A DNA stretch of 64,000 bases from Mactra quadrangularis (taxonomy: Eukaryota > Mollusca > Bivalvia > Venerida > Mactridae). The stretch spans positions 23,148,020 to 23,212,019 of the forward strand of contig CM046311.1 of NCBI GenBank assembly GCA_025267735.1, given 5' to 3'. Below the pieces are notes generated by a model. The model was not told the DNA's origin and searched no databases. It saw only the letters and a program-made list of their open reading frames with translations. Shown here in pieces: positions 54,790-64,000 of the stretch. The translations under genes and the position numbers were made by a program. Each line of letters opens with the position of its first letter. The stretch's first letter is position 1.

Positions 54790-55110
54790 CAATCTCCGTA
54801 AACAGATATCCTGTAGAACGTTGTCGTACAGGATCTCTAAGATCTTAATGAAGGGTCACGTCGAGATGACCTTTATTTTGACGAATCAATGCGTAGCTTT
54901 CATCTAGACGAAACACTATTGATAGAATTTTTATTTCGTAATTTCTATTTTTAGACCTAGGTTTGCGAGTTAATTTTAAAAAGCGGTATTATTCACAGGC
55001 TGTGATTGGTCAGCTCATTTCAAATTGTGAGACGTAGACAATGTAAACAAGTTACTTAACATAAAACTTTCATCATGAATATTGTAATGAAAAAAGGTCA
55101 CCTGATGTTA
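54790..55110 (+). repeat. 340-bp dispersed repeat, copy 2
   Basis: Landmarks: CAATCTCCGTAAACAGATAT, CGTCGAGATGACCTT, ATCAATGCGTAGCT and GAATATTGTAATGAAAAA. Relatives at 35094-35429 and 61449-61742. Confidence 0.7.
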
Positions 55111-55269
55111 CAGGGTCTGAAATATTGATATCGGTCTGAAAAATGACTTGTCATTCCTAAAATGGGTCATTTTGTGCCAGAACTCGAGAATCTTAATAAC
55201 CTTAGAATACATACATTAAGTCAATCAATCATAAACATCAAAAATATTAGTGATACACAGACAACGAGA

Positions 55270-55790
55270 TAAAGAATTATATAAATAGTAGTAAGAAAAA
55301 TAATGATATAATAGTAGTAAGAAAAATAATGATATAAATAGTAGTAGGAAAAATAATAATATAATAGAAGTAAGCATAAAAATGATATAAATAGTAGTAA
55401 GAAAACAATTATATGAATAGTAGTAAGAAAAATATGATATAATAGTAGTTAGAAAAAGAATGAAATAAATAGTAGTAAGAAAAATAACGATATAAATAGT
55501 AGTAAGAAAAATAATGATATAAATAGTAGTAAGAAAAATAATGATATAAATAGAAGTAAGAAAAATGATGATATAATAGTAGTTAGAAAAAATGATATAA
55601 ATAGTAGTAAGAAAAATAATGATATAATAGTAGTAAGAAAAATGATGATATAAATAGTAGTAAGAAAAATAACGATATAATAGTAGTAAGAAAAATGATG
55701 ATATAATAATAGTAAGAAAAACAATGATATAATAGTAGTAAGAAAAATAATGATATAAATAGTAGTTAGACAAATAATGATATAAATAAC
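55270..55790. repeat. AT-rich minisatellite, about 27-bp unit
   Basis: Around 19 imperfect units of GATATAAATAGTAGTAAGAAA plus AATAAT, with variants lacking AAATA or with TTAG for TAAG. The long Tyr/Phe/Leu-rich minus-strand ORFs here are translations of the repeat. Confidence 0.95.
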
Positions 55791-55792
55791 CT

Positions 55793-55950
55793 TTTTTGTC
55801 AGGTTTTATGCTGTAGCGATACATTGTTTATGTCACATTTTGGCGGGCAGTCAACTTACTCGCCGTTCCAAGAAAATCTATGTCTCTGGATTAAGCTGTT
55901 AACTAGTTACTTACAGTTTACTTCCATCAGAAACTGAAAACTGCCATGTA
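55793..55950 (-). mobile_element. SINE family B fragment, no tRNA head
   Basis: Shares the distal body with 24334-24648 (TTATGCTGTAGCGATACATT, GGCGGGCAGTCAACTTACTC, CTGGATTAAGCTGTTAACTA). The minisatellite abuts it. Confidence 0.6.
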
Positions 55951-56596
55951 TGATTTATAATTGAAAATAGGATGAAGGATGGCTGTATCTAACTCATTTA
56001 CGATGCGAAATAATACTTAATATCAACAACATGTAGTCAATATCAAAATGAAAATGCCAGTATCATCAAATTAAAAACAAAAATTTGATACAATAAAGTA
56101 ACACTAAATTATGAATGTTGCTTACATGTGAGCGAGTTAAATCAATCATAGTCATGAGTGTGTTGCTTAAGCAAATCACTATGTATCGCTTTGTACCTTT
56201 AATTTGATGCCACTCACTCATTTCTTATGTTGTAAGAAGGAAACCAGGACACAAAGCAATACGTAGCGATTTGCTTAAGCAACGCACCGAATGTCTCCAT
56301 GTCAAAATATCCTTGTTAATACTTTCACAACATACGAACTCGCTAAAATCTCATTTAGATTTCAATGTTTGACGAATTTGCACTTTGAAATTCGAACAAT
56401 TCATTAAAGTAGTATGGATTCCAAAAACAGTGTCCAAATTAAAAGTCAAACTATGTGAATATCACAAACTCGATGTATTCAGTAATATTCTCATTGTCAT
56501 TCTTTTTGTTACTATATACATGTATGTCTATGTGTTGTTTACTCGACTTCATACGTAAACTTTGTTGTCCTTCCTAAGAGATAAGAGCTAAAGAGC

Positions 56597-56736
56597 GAAA
56601 TTCCTTGTCTTCTAAGTCAATGACGCATGCTTGATATCGAGTGAATTTGTCTTCACATTTAACTCATATCCATTTCTTTACAGTGACGATGTTCTTCAAT
56701 GTGTTTTTTCCACCTGATTGGCTAAGTGATATCATA
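56597..56736 (-). pseudogene. Duplicated 140-bp piece of gene 2 coding sequence
   Basis: About five differences from 59846-59987 of gene 2, same orientation, located downstream of its stop. It starts at GAAATTCCTTGTCTTC and ends near GATATCATAG. Too short to encode a domain. Confidence 0.9.
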
Positions 56737-57281
56737 GATATCATTGGTCTATTTTTATACTGTTCTCAAAATAATTAACTAATCAACGATTAAAAACATT
56801 TCTTCCTTCTCATTCATTGGTCGTTATAAGGATCCCGTTTCTGATTGGTTAATAGTTTGCTACGTTAAAAATAAAATTTTCTTATATTACGCGGTTCGGC
56901 ACTGTTCGATTGTATAGAGCACCTATAAGTCACATTTTTAGTTTAAAAACTTTTCCCTCCCACCCACCCAAGATATTTGTTTTGTTATTTAATATGTTAT
57001 TATTATAATGATGGATTGAGTTGTGACAATCCAATTATGTTGTGTGAATGTTTATATTCTCATGATTATTATGATACGTGTCCATTATATTGGGCCTTTC
57101 TTTGAATGGTGCTCAGTTTGATAAAACCAGGTACTTATAATTTGTGTAAATATGTTAGATGTAATTATTTAGTTGGTCTATTTTACTTGATATTTAATCT
57201 CATTAGTAGTATGAAACTTGTGTTAAATCCTGGTTGGAATTATTATTAATAAAAAAACACATTGAAGAACATCGTCACTGT
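56680..57281. repeat. 602-bp segment bracketed by 30-bp inverted repeats
   Basis: 56680-56709 is the exact complement of 57252-57281; its core reads CAGTGACGATGTTCTTCAAT. The left repeat lies inside the gene 2 fragment 56597-56736. The right one lies about 55-85 nt beyond the gene 2 stop, in the predicted 3' UTR. Confidence 0.9.
57193..57198 (-). terminator. Weak candidate gene 2 poly(A) signal
   Basis: ATTAAA on the minus strand about 140 nt after the stop. It is the nearest common variant signal I can see; unsupported otherwise. Confidence 0.25.
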
Positions 57282-57335
57282 TATATTAAATTTCATGTTA
57301 ATATCACTTGCAAGAAAATGATCGCAGCTCTTTGG

Positions 57336-60289
57336 TTATAATGCAGTTTCAAGAATGTAGGCCCCACTTCTTCTTAACGAGTACGAAATTTCATACATTT
57401 CATCAAAAGGGTTTGGGTTTTTCAAATTTATTTTCGCCAAGTCCAAAGGTGTGAAACCAACTCTGTTTATTCGAGCAGTGTCAGCACCATGTGCTAAGAG
57501 CGTACGTACAAGACTTAGATTGCCTGTACGTACAGCATCATGCAATGGAACGTCTCCATCTTTGTTACGTTCATTTAAAAGATATGTAGCTTCTAACAAG
57601 AGAAATGCGACGATATCTTCAGCTTCTGTTCTTGTTGCTATATGTAACACTGTATCATCTCCTGGTATCGTACGAGCTCCAAAATTTGCTCGGGCGTAAG
57701 ACAACTCTTTGAGGGTATTAAGTTGTTTATACTGAGCTGCAACATGGACTGGATATTGTCCATCGCATACACTATCAACGACAATGTCGTAATTCAAGAG
57801 AAGTTCAACAATGTCGGGGTTTTCTTTAATTGCAAAATGCAACAAATTGTTATTAAGTTTATTTGCACAGTTCACATTAAAGCCATTGTTGAGGAGGAAC
57901 GTGAGCAACTCTTTCTTATTTTCAGAAACAGCCTTAAATAAACATTCATTTGCTTGTTTGCTGTTTGCCAATGCTACATACTCCCTCTTACTGTTTAAAG
58001 TTTTTGACATTGCTTCAAGCAAAAGATAAAATACACCAAAGTCTTTTGCTAGATCAAGCGGCGTCTGATAAGACGAATCCAAAGAAGTGATATCGACTTC
58101 TCTATCCAACAAGAATTTCATAGCTTTTACTCTATTATGTTTAGCTGCCAAATGTACTGGCTGCCTACCTTCAGTAGTACATGCCTTTAATATACCTGCG
58201 TCATCATCGGCTAGTGACTGCATTATTTCAACGTTGTCATATACCGTCGCTTCATGAATTGGCATAAACCCAGATGTTTGATCGCACAGCCTTTGATCGG
58301 CACCATATTTTAAAGCGATCTTAACGAAAGCTGTATTGTTGTGACTCACGGCTTCGTGCAAGCAAGTTCTTCCTTTCCCATTGGTTATATTGATATTGCC
58401 ATTGAACTCCTTTAGCGTTACAATCATTTTGGCATCACCCGATTTTGCTGCTGTGAAGATGAAAGGTTCCGACCAAATGTTTCTGTCGTTGATTTCCACA
58501 AAATCTAGCAGGGTTTTGACAACATTCTTCCGTCTATCTATGGGCTCTTCTGTGTAAAGGTTTAAGGCTAATTCTAATGCCTTACGCTTCCCCTTAACTC
58601 TAATATTTGAGTATTTACTTTCCAAAATTTTACGCACTATATCTTTTGATTCTCCCTTTATCGCGGCCATAAGACATTCCAAATCTGGAAACACATCGTA
58701 TTTGGATTGCAATTCTGAGTAGGTTTCGTTGTCCCCTTTGGAGCAAACGTATTTCAAGAAATGCAGTTCTATTGATCTAGCTTTTTCTTTGTCACGTTTT
58801 CTCATTTCTCTCCAAAACCGATGTGATAGGACCTTATATGCCAGAGATTGTTTGGGTATATTATCAGCTCCAACAGTGTCTAGATTGCAATCAAGAGATA
58901 GTTCGACAACACTTCTCTTATCATTAGTGCCATTCTTTGTGAAGGTGCTCCAGAAGAGGGCTGGATTCTCGTCAAAATGTTTCATGAAACATTGAACAAA
59001 CTTCATATCTGACAATAGTTTATGTCTCGCAAAGGATTCCGCGCTTTCTTCATCAAATAACTTCATTAACTTTTCTATAGCCATGTCACATATCAAGCTA
59101 TCATTTGTATCTAATGTGACATAATTATCTTCACGCAGTTTTTGTTCAGATTGTTGTCCTCTAATGTAGGTTTTAAAGAAATCCAGATCACAAACTTGAA
59201 GAACATACTTCGGGAATTTCTTGCCAATGAACAACCAGACAGAATTTTGTATACACGGAGCTGCAAACTCATATTCTTTTGGCCGTGTTTGTTTCAGCGT
59301 ACGATCGATCGAAGCTTTTAGGCCACCATCTACATGATTGCTCAAAGTTTCAACGGAACAATGGCTTGCGTAATACTGAACAATTTCATTCCATGGTAGT
59401 GGTTCGACTTTGTGAATTTCGCCTTGACGATACGTGTGCCTTTTCTTTTTCCCAGGTCTATTTCGTCTAGCAAGAACATGGGAGACTTTTGTGATATTTT
59501 CCTTGGCAAAATCTCCATCTAAGGCAGTTGTCAACACGAGAACGAGACATTTATTCTTCACGTCGTCATTTGTGCCCTTGGATTCACGTTTTTGAAACAG
59601 TGCGCAAACTTCCGGAACTGGACTTGTAAAGAAATTGCAGCCTTGTTTGAAGTTTTCCCTAAATTTGATGAAATCAAAAAATCGTTTTGGGAATCCAATT
59701 GACCAGCTTTGTTTGCAAATTTCAAACAACAAGTCACTGGCGTTTTCTTCGGTAAGTCCTTCACTACGCAATCTTTCTTCCCATGTTTGTTTGTTGTTGT
59801 GTACCAAAACGTTTGCTAACCCATGGCGGTCTTTCTCAGTTAACTGAAATTCCTTGTCTTCTAAGTCTATGACGCATGCTTGATATCGAGTGAATTTGTC
59901 TTCACATTTAACCCATATCCATTTCTTTACAGTGACGATGTTCTTCAACGTGTTTTTTCCTCCTGATTGGCTGAGTGATATCATAGTTATAAGCTTGTCG
60001 ACTGCGGTAGCGTTGAGTTCAAATAACCCTAAAGAATTTATATGTAGAATCAAAGTAGGGCCAATATTACGGGAACAGGCAATGGACTCTTCAATATCAG
60101 ATGCTATGAATTTATGTTCTGTGTCATCTTCTGACAGCAATTCAAAAGAAAGATGTTTAGCACCCGACCCTTCTTCAGATACAATAATCAGTAACCCGTT
60201 GTTCGACAGAATTTGTTTGGCTTTACTCAAGCGTTTGTGTTCAAACGTCTCCTGTTCATTGAACGCATCAATTTTTGTCTCGGTGTGGG
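57336..60289 (-). CDS. Gene 2 main exon: STAND-like region plus ankyrin repeats
   Basis: 2954 nt, open throughout. The acceptor on the minus strand is tcctctgtatttttgcag ending at 60290, so the ATG at 60317 lies in intron and is not the start. Near the start, LSNNGLLIIVSEEGSGAKHL occupies the Walker A position but breaks the GxxGxGK[ST] consensus. Later IGFPKRFFDFIKF, GCNFFTSPVPEV and CLVLVLTTAL resemble the winged-helix part of nSTAND3-like proteins. Ankyrin repeats run from about 58475 to 57400, e.g. GRTCLHEAVSHNN, GRQPVHLAAKHNR, GQYPVHVAAQYKQ, GDVPLHDAVRTGN and GFTPLDLAKINLK. Stop at 57336-57338. Confidence 0.88.
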
Positions 60290-63079
60290 CTGCAAAAATA
60301 CAGAGGACATTTGTCAATATTGGTGTAATGAACTTATGAGCATATTACAAGTTTGTACAGCTGAAATAAGTCACAGTTGAACTTGCTTCCTGTCCTCGCT
60401 TACTGAAATATTTTGGTCAGTGTTTTTTTAAAGTGATAAGGTAAATGACGATAAAAATTTTCATTCAATCTTATTACATGTATACTGGTAAAATGAAAAA
60501 AAATCTAAATATTTTTGTCAACTAATTACTCATAACTTAGCTAATGATAACATATGGCATACACTGGTTTGAAAAGGAAAGTAGAATACCGAGGGTATTT
60601 CCAAGTTATTTATAGATGTGATACTTGTTAAACTTCTTGCCCTTAGGTATTTCCATCGGTCGATTTTTGTCCTTTTATCATTCTGGGACGGTGTGTATTT
60701 ATTTGTGTCATTATCATTTTTATGCTGTGCAAACATAAATGTTTGTAGCTACATCAGTAAATGCTTATTTTAATAAATAATCTAATTTTAAATCAATTTT
60801 AACCTATGTGGGTCAAGTTAGAAACTTCTCAAACTTAAAAAGAATTATATAAATAATTTAATAAGCAGTATATTATTTTCTCTATTGCGACCACAATTAT
60901 TCTAATAAAATGTAATACCAGATAAATTGGTACTGAATATTTTGCCTACTAATTTCTTCAAACTAGGACACAAAGAATTGAGTTAAGTTGGGGATTTTAA
61001 CAAACGTGTAGCTGGCTATCTTAAGATATCAGTGCACTACCAAACACGCCCGATCATTCTAGCTAAATAATTAGGTACGACTCGAAAAATACATTTTCAT
61101 GGTCAAAGGTTGCTACAGACTTTACATGGTCAAAGGATGCTACAGGCTTTGCATAGTCAAAGGATGCTACACACTTTACATGGTCCAAGGATGCTATGTA
61201 CTCTACATGTTCAAAGGATGCTGCATACTTTACATGCTACATGCTATAATATAATATTTGGATATTTTAATGCTATATTACCTGCAATAGAGTTTCTAAG
61301 GTCATACTCTGATGTTCCGGACGCTGAAATATACATATAATACTTGTTCATAAATAAATGTGATAACGAACACCATAAAGATAGCTTGTAATGTTCAATT
61401 GTGAATTTTTTTAAAGAACATCACAGGATCGCTCCATTTTCTTCAATATCCGTAAACATGTATCCTATAGACACTGTCGTATAGGATCTCTTAGGGTCGC
61501 TCGGAAGGTCACGTCGAGATGACCTTTGTGCCGACCAATCAATGCGTAGCTGTCATCTACACGAAACGCTATTAATAACATTTTTTCGTTTCGTTTTTTT
61601 TACCGAATGCTAATTCGACGAGGGTATTATTCACAAACTTTGATTGAACGGCTTATTTCAAATTGTGTAACGTAGACGATGTAAACATGATGATTGCGTC
61701 ATGAATATTGTAATGAAAAAGGTCACCTGAACGTGACCCTCATAACTAAACAGCCAGGTCAGATTGCAGTTTCTACAGAGAGTTGAAAATCACAAACAAT
61801 ATATTGTCTTTGTATAATGTAGTAAAATCATCTTATAGTGGAAATTGTTAGTCAGTCTGACCAGCAAGTTGTTATCATTGGAAGATTACCAGCTTTGGTT
61901 CATTGTATGTTTATCCTGTTTTTTAAACAAACAAACCAACATACCAGTATATTCGTGGTAATTTATGGTTTATATTTAATAATCTAAATAATAATATTAT
62001 CATTATTATCCTGATCGTTAATGATATACCGATAAAAATAATATATCCTAATTTATGTAAGACTGTAATATCAAATAATAGAAATATAAACATTTCTTAC
62101 ATCGAAGACTTGTGCTGGAAAACCCTGAAAATAAGACAATTTTAGAACGTTAACATACAGTAAGCTTCTTGATAGGTTATCGGTTCAACATTATTGTCGA
62201 TTATAGGTTTATAATAAGTATGAGCATTTCCAAAAATGCTTGAAATCGCCGTTAAGCCGTGAATTCTCCTTAGAGTAAAAACATTCAAGCAATACGCGTC
62301 AGCGATTTATACCGCCCCAATCCTATTTATAGAATACTATAATGAGCATGCGCTGTTACATGTAACGATATGTAAAACCATTTATGATTAATGAATATTT
62401 ATATTCGCCCGATTGTATGGAAGATAGGTGTGTATTTTTTCAACAAATGCGAATTTAAAAAGAAAAAAACATGTTACAATGAGTTATGCATACTTTATAG
62501 TATCATATCGATACGAAAGGAGACGATATGATAATTAACGATACGAGACATGGTGTTATTGTAAAAATATACTGTAAAACATTCATTCGACGAAACAGTT
62601 GGTGGTCTTGACAAAGCAATATGCGTCTGGACAAGAGAATCGCATTTAACACCAGACTCAACATAGTTGTTGTTTGCGTCGACCATTTATAAACATTGAA
62701 TTCATATGCTGTGCTACTGATGATTGTATTGGTTATTCTAAAATAAACTAGCCAATCAGTGATCATTTAACATGGTTACAAATGTCAGGGTCGTATCGCG
62801 ATATATCGAGCAGGGCGTCGATACGTATGGTTGTCGAAGTTTCGATATTGTACCGATATATTGCCAAATGGTCAATTCAAGAAAAACACCAATGGACAGG
62901 TACAATTTGGAAATTCTAGAGGGACCCCTACTACACCCGCTAGATCTGCCTATGCTTACCTTTATCTAAATTGTATATTCTGACGTCACTGCCTTTACCA
63001 TGTACATTAATATATGTTTCTGATTTGGCCGTCGGCGATTGTATCTTAAAATCTGAACTCCGTTTATGGTTGTCAGGAA
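57336..63079 (-). CDS. Gene 2: ankyrin-repeat STAND-like protein, 5' end incomplete (4 exons)
   Basis: Minus-strand exons 63079-62960, 62124-62101, 61323-61282 and 60289-57336 join with phase 1 at every junction (G|GG, T|CG, G|CC), giving about 1038 codons before the stop. Order: short N-terminal region with a beta-rich motif (YINVHGKGSDVRI), Ser-rich linker, a STAND/NACHT-like region with degenerate P-loop, a helical middle, then about 11 ankyrin repeats. By family analogy these are intracellular sensor/scaffold proteins, possibly immune. The function here is inferred, not shown. The first exon is either outside the window or the tentative one at 63455-63536. Confidence 0.75.
60290..61281. 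other. Gene 2 intron before main exon
   Basis: Contains the 61090-61245 minisatellite; otherwise AT-rich with nothing recognised. Confidence 0.55.
61090..61245. repeat. Minisatellite, about 28-bp unit
   Basis: About six imperfect units of CATGGTCAAAGGATGCTACA plus GACTTTA, with shortened last units. The plus-strand frame here (repeated LHGQRMLQT) is the repeat translated. Confidence 0.9.
61282..61323 (-). CDS. Gene 2 exon, 42 nt
   Basis: Minus-strand acceptor tatgtatatttcag, donor gtaata. Encodes SGTSEYDLRNSIA flanked by split Ser and Ala codons, phase 1-1. Good sites on both sides and exact phase fit with the neighbours support it despite its size. Confidence 0.65.
61449..61742 (+). repeat. 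340-bp dispersed repeat, copy 3
   Basis: Same orientation as 54790-55110, diverged. Ends with AAGGTCACCTGAACGTGACC, which pairs partly with GGTCACGTCGAGATGACC near its start. Confidence 0.65.
62101..62124 (-). CDS. Gene 2 microexon, 24 nt
   Basis: Minus-strand acceptor cttattttcag, donor gtaaga. Encodes FSSTSLR between split Gly and Ser codons, phase 1-1. It could be skipped without frame loss. Supported by strong sites and phase, not by homology. Confidence 0.55.
62225..62510 (+). repeat. Uninterrupted relative of the palindrome 1 host repeat
   Basis: GAGCATTTCCA is followed directly by AAAATGCTTGAAATCGCC (spacer), and the spacer end runs directly into TCAACAAATGCGAATTTAAA. At 42.8-47.0 kb these three blocks are separated by the two arms. 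Confidence 0.65.
62960..63079 (-). CDS. Gene 2 exon with beta-rich motif, 120 nt
   Basis: Minus-strand acceptor acttcatttcag, donor gtaagc, phase 1-1. Encodes PDNHKRSSDFKIQSPTAKSE, then TYINVHGKGSDVRIYNLDK. The I-N-V-x-G-x-G-S-x-V-x-I spacing resembles RHIM/cRHIM amyloid cores. That is a pattern resemblance only. Confidence 0.65.
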
Positions 63080-63454
63080 CTGAAATGAAGTAGGAGAATG
63101 CGTTAATATCAAACAGTTGTAGAGGCAAATCCAGGATTTCTAGTTGGGAGCGGAAAAGGAACAAGCAGAACAGGAGTTCATGGGGACTTATTGGTGCTCG
63201 GTGGGTCCTGGGCATAACTATGGCAAGAATACCAGGGGGCGAAAGTCACCCGAAGCCACTGGGTTTAAGCCATTCCTAAGGGATTTGAGGACATTTCCAA
63301 AACCTCAACTATCCTTTCCTAGGGTAAACAATAAAATGTATGAGAAGCCTAATCTATGTGTTTTTAAGACACAACTAATTCAAGGGAGATTACAATAGAA
63401 AATTATAATTAAGACAATATTTCCACCAAATGCTGTATCTAAAGCAACTTACAC

Positions 63455-63536
63455 GTTGAGCTAAAATTCCAAAGATTTGGTCAAAGTTTTCCGTAGAGTT
63501 TAGAGGTGTAAGTAGTTTCATATGTACGTGTATCAT
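63455..63536 (-). CDS. Tentative gene 2 first exon
   Basis: An ATG (63536-63534) preceded directly by an in-frame TAA opens a frame reading MIHVHMKLLTPL and NSTENFDQIFGILAQ. Ending after C at 63455, with donor gtgtaa, gives phase 1 and joins the 120-nt exon in frame. The stronger gtaagt two bases downstream would break the frame. Weak; no homology. Confidence 0.25.
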
Positions 63537-63737
63537 TTAAAATACAAAAATGTGTACAATTTAAAATTGTCAAACTAGGTGAAACTTTGTCCATACAATG
63601 AAATGGTCCAGCTTTTTGAACTTCGTGTACACGGTGTAAAATGGTCAATTTTTTTGAACAGGTGTCTTCAATACAATTTAAAATTATCAAACTCTCGGGA
63701 ATGTTGTCTATGCTCTATAAAACTCTAAAGTATTTAT

Positions 63738-64000
63738 TTTTATTTATTGGAGTTAACGCCGTGTCAACACAATTTCGGTCATTTCACGGCGTCCAGGGCA
63801 TCTAACCTAGCTTTCCTGGACCATTGTCTATAACCAGTACTCATCTACCCTTCCACAAGGCCGGAAACTTATCCATATTATCTAATCAATTGAGAAAAAT
63901 CGACATTGATGACAAATTTAATGGAAGGGTATAACCTCCCCGGGTGGGATTCGAGCTCGCATCCCCTTGGGCACGAAATTCCACATCCCGGCGCGCTACT
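63738..64000 (-). mobile_element. tRNA-headed SINE, third family, cut by window end
   Basis: B-box complement GGGATTCGAGCTC at about 63946-63958, followed by GCACGAAATTCCAC and GGCGCGCTACT toward the A box at the edge. The body begins AGTTAACGCCGTGTCAACAC. It differs from families A and B. Confidence 0.55.

Larger units (their letters stand above)
49515..57335. other. Intergenic region between convergent genes
   Basis: Apart from the listed SINEs, the palindrome 2 remnants, the TIR element at 54353, the dispersed repeat at 54790, the minisatellite at 55270 and the gene 2 fragment at 56597, I see nothing. 49760-51050 and 56000-56590 show no coding or repeat signal I can support. Confidence 0.5.

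Noticed and set aside
55225..55824. 199-aa Tyr/Leu/Phe-rich membrane-like protein
   Set aside because: It is a translation of the AT-rich minisatellite.
60290..60317. ATG start MTNVLCIF for the ankyrin gene
   Set aside because: These codons overlap a strong minus-strand splice acceptor, and three upstream exons join in frame after it.
1..64000. CRISPR arrays, rRNA genes, operons or prokaryotic signals
   Set aside because: None seen. The tandem repeats present are microsatellites and minisatellites without a spacer structure, and the genes have introns.

Overview
This is nuclear DNA of an animal, not a prokaryote. It is AT-rich and intron-dominated, with GT/AG splice sites, tRNA-derived SINEs, non-LTR retrotransposons, many short inverted-repeat (TIR) elements and long microsatellites. 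The secreted CCP/VWA/EGF/PAN domain mix, the ankyrin-STAND-like gene and the repeat style suggest a lophotrochozoan, most likely a bivalve mollusc. The species call is inference.

Gene 1 (+, 1379-49514) is the main content. I assembled 13 exons by hand from splice sites and frame: signal peptide, sushi/CCP, four-exon VWA domain with an intact MIDAS, a divergent second CCP-like module, two identical EGF modules, a PLAT/LH2-like domain and a C-terminal PAN/apple-like domain. All junction phases agree. The spliced CDS is 2106 nt, giving 701 aa plus stop. The CCP-VWA part resembles complement factor B/C2, but no serine protease follows; adhesive modules take its place.

Gene 2 (-, 57336 to about 63079 or beyond) converges on gene 1. 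One 2954-nt exon encodes a degenerate P-loop/STAND-like region and about 11 ankyrin repeats. Three small upstream exons (42, 24 and 120 nt, all phase 1-1) join it in frame. The 120-nt exon encodes a short beta-rich motif that recalls RHIM-type amyloid motifs. A further 5' exon is tentative.

The rest is introns and intergenic DNA full of mobile elements. Intron 1 holds a TIR family with TTA/TAA target duplications, a dead full-length CR1-like LINE with a 690-bp (GATG)n tail, and a 942-bp SINE-headed insertion. Intron 3 holds a dead 5'-truncated LINE. Introns 8-10 hold a recent 1.55-kb tandem duplication carrying the EGF exon; one copy has a 535-bp TIR insertion and the other preserves the empty site. 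Intron 12 holds a 4.2-kb palindrome whose arms encode a fragment like the herpesvirus-tegument-type cysteine peptidase domain. A degraded second palindrome lies at 52.4-53.6 kb, and a palindrome-free relative of its host repeat lies at 62.2 kb. The intergenic stretch 49.5-57.3 kb contains SINEs, a 27-bp minisatellite and a duplicated piece of gene 2.

All coordinates and translations were read by eye. Family assignments rest on recognised motifs, not on searches.
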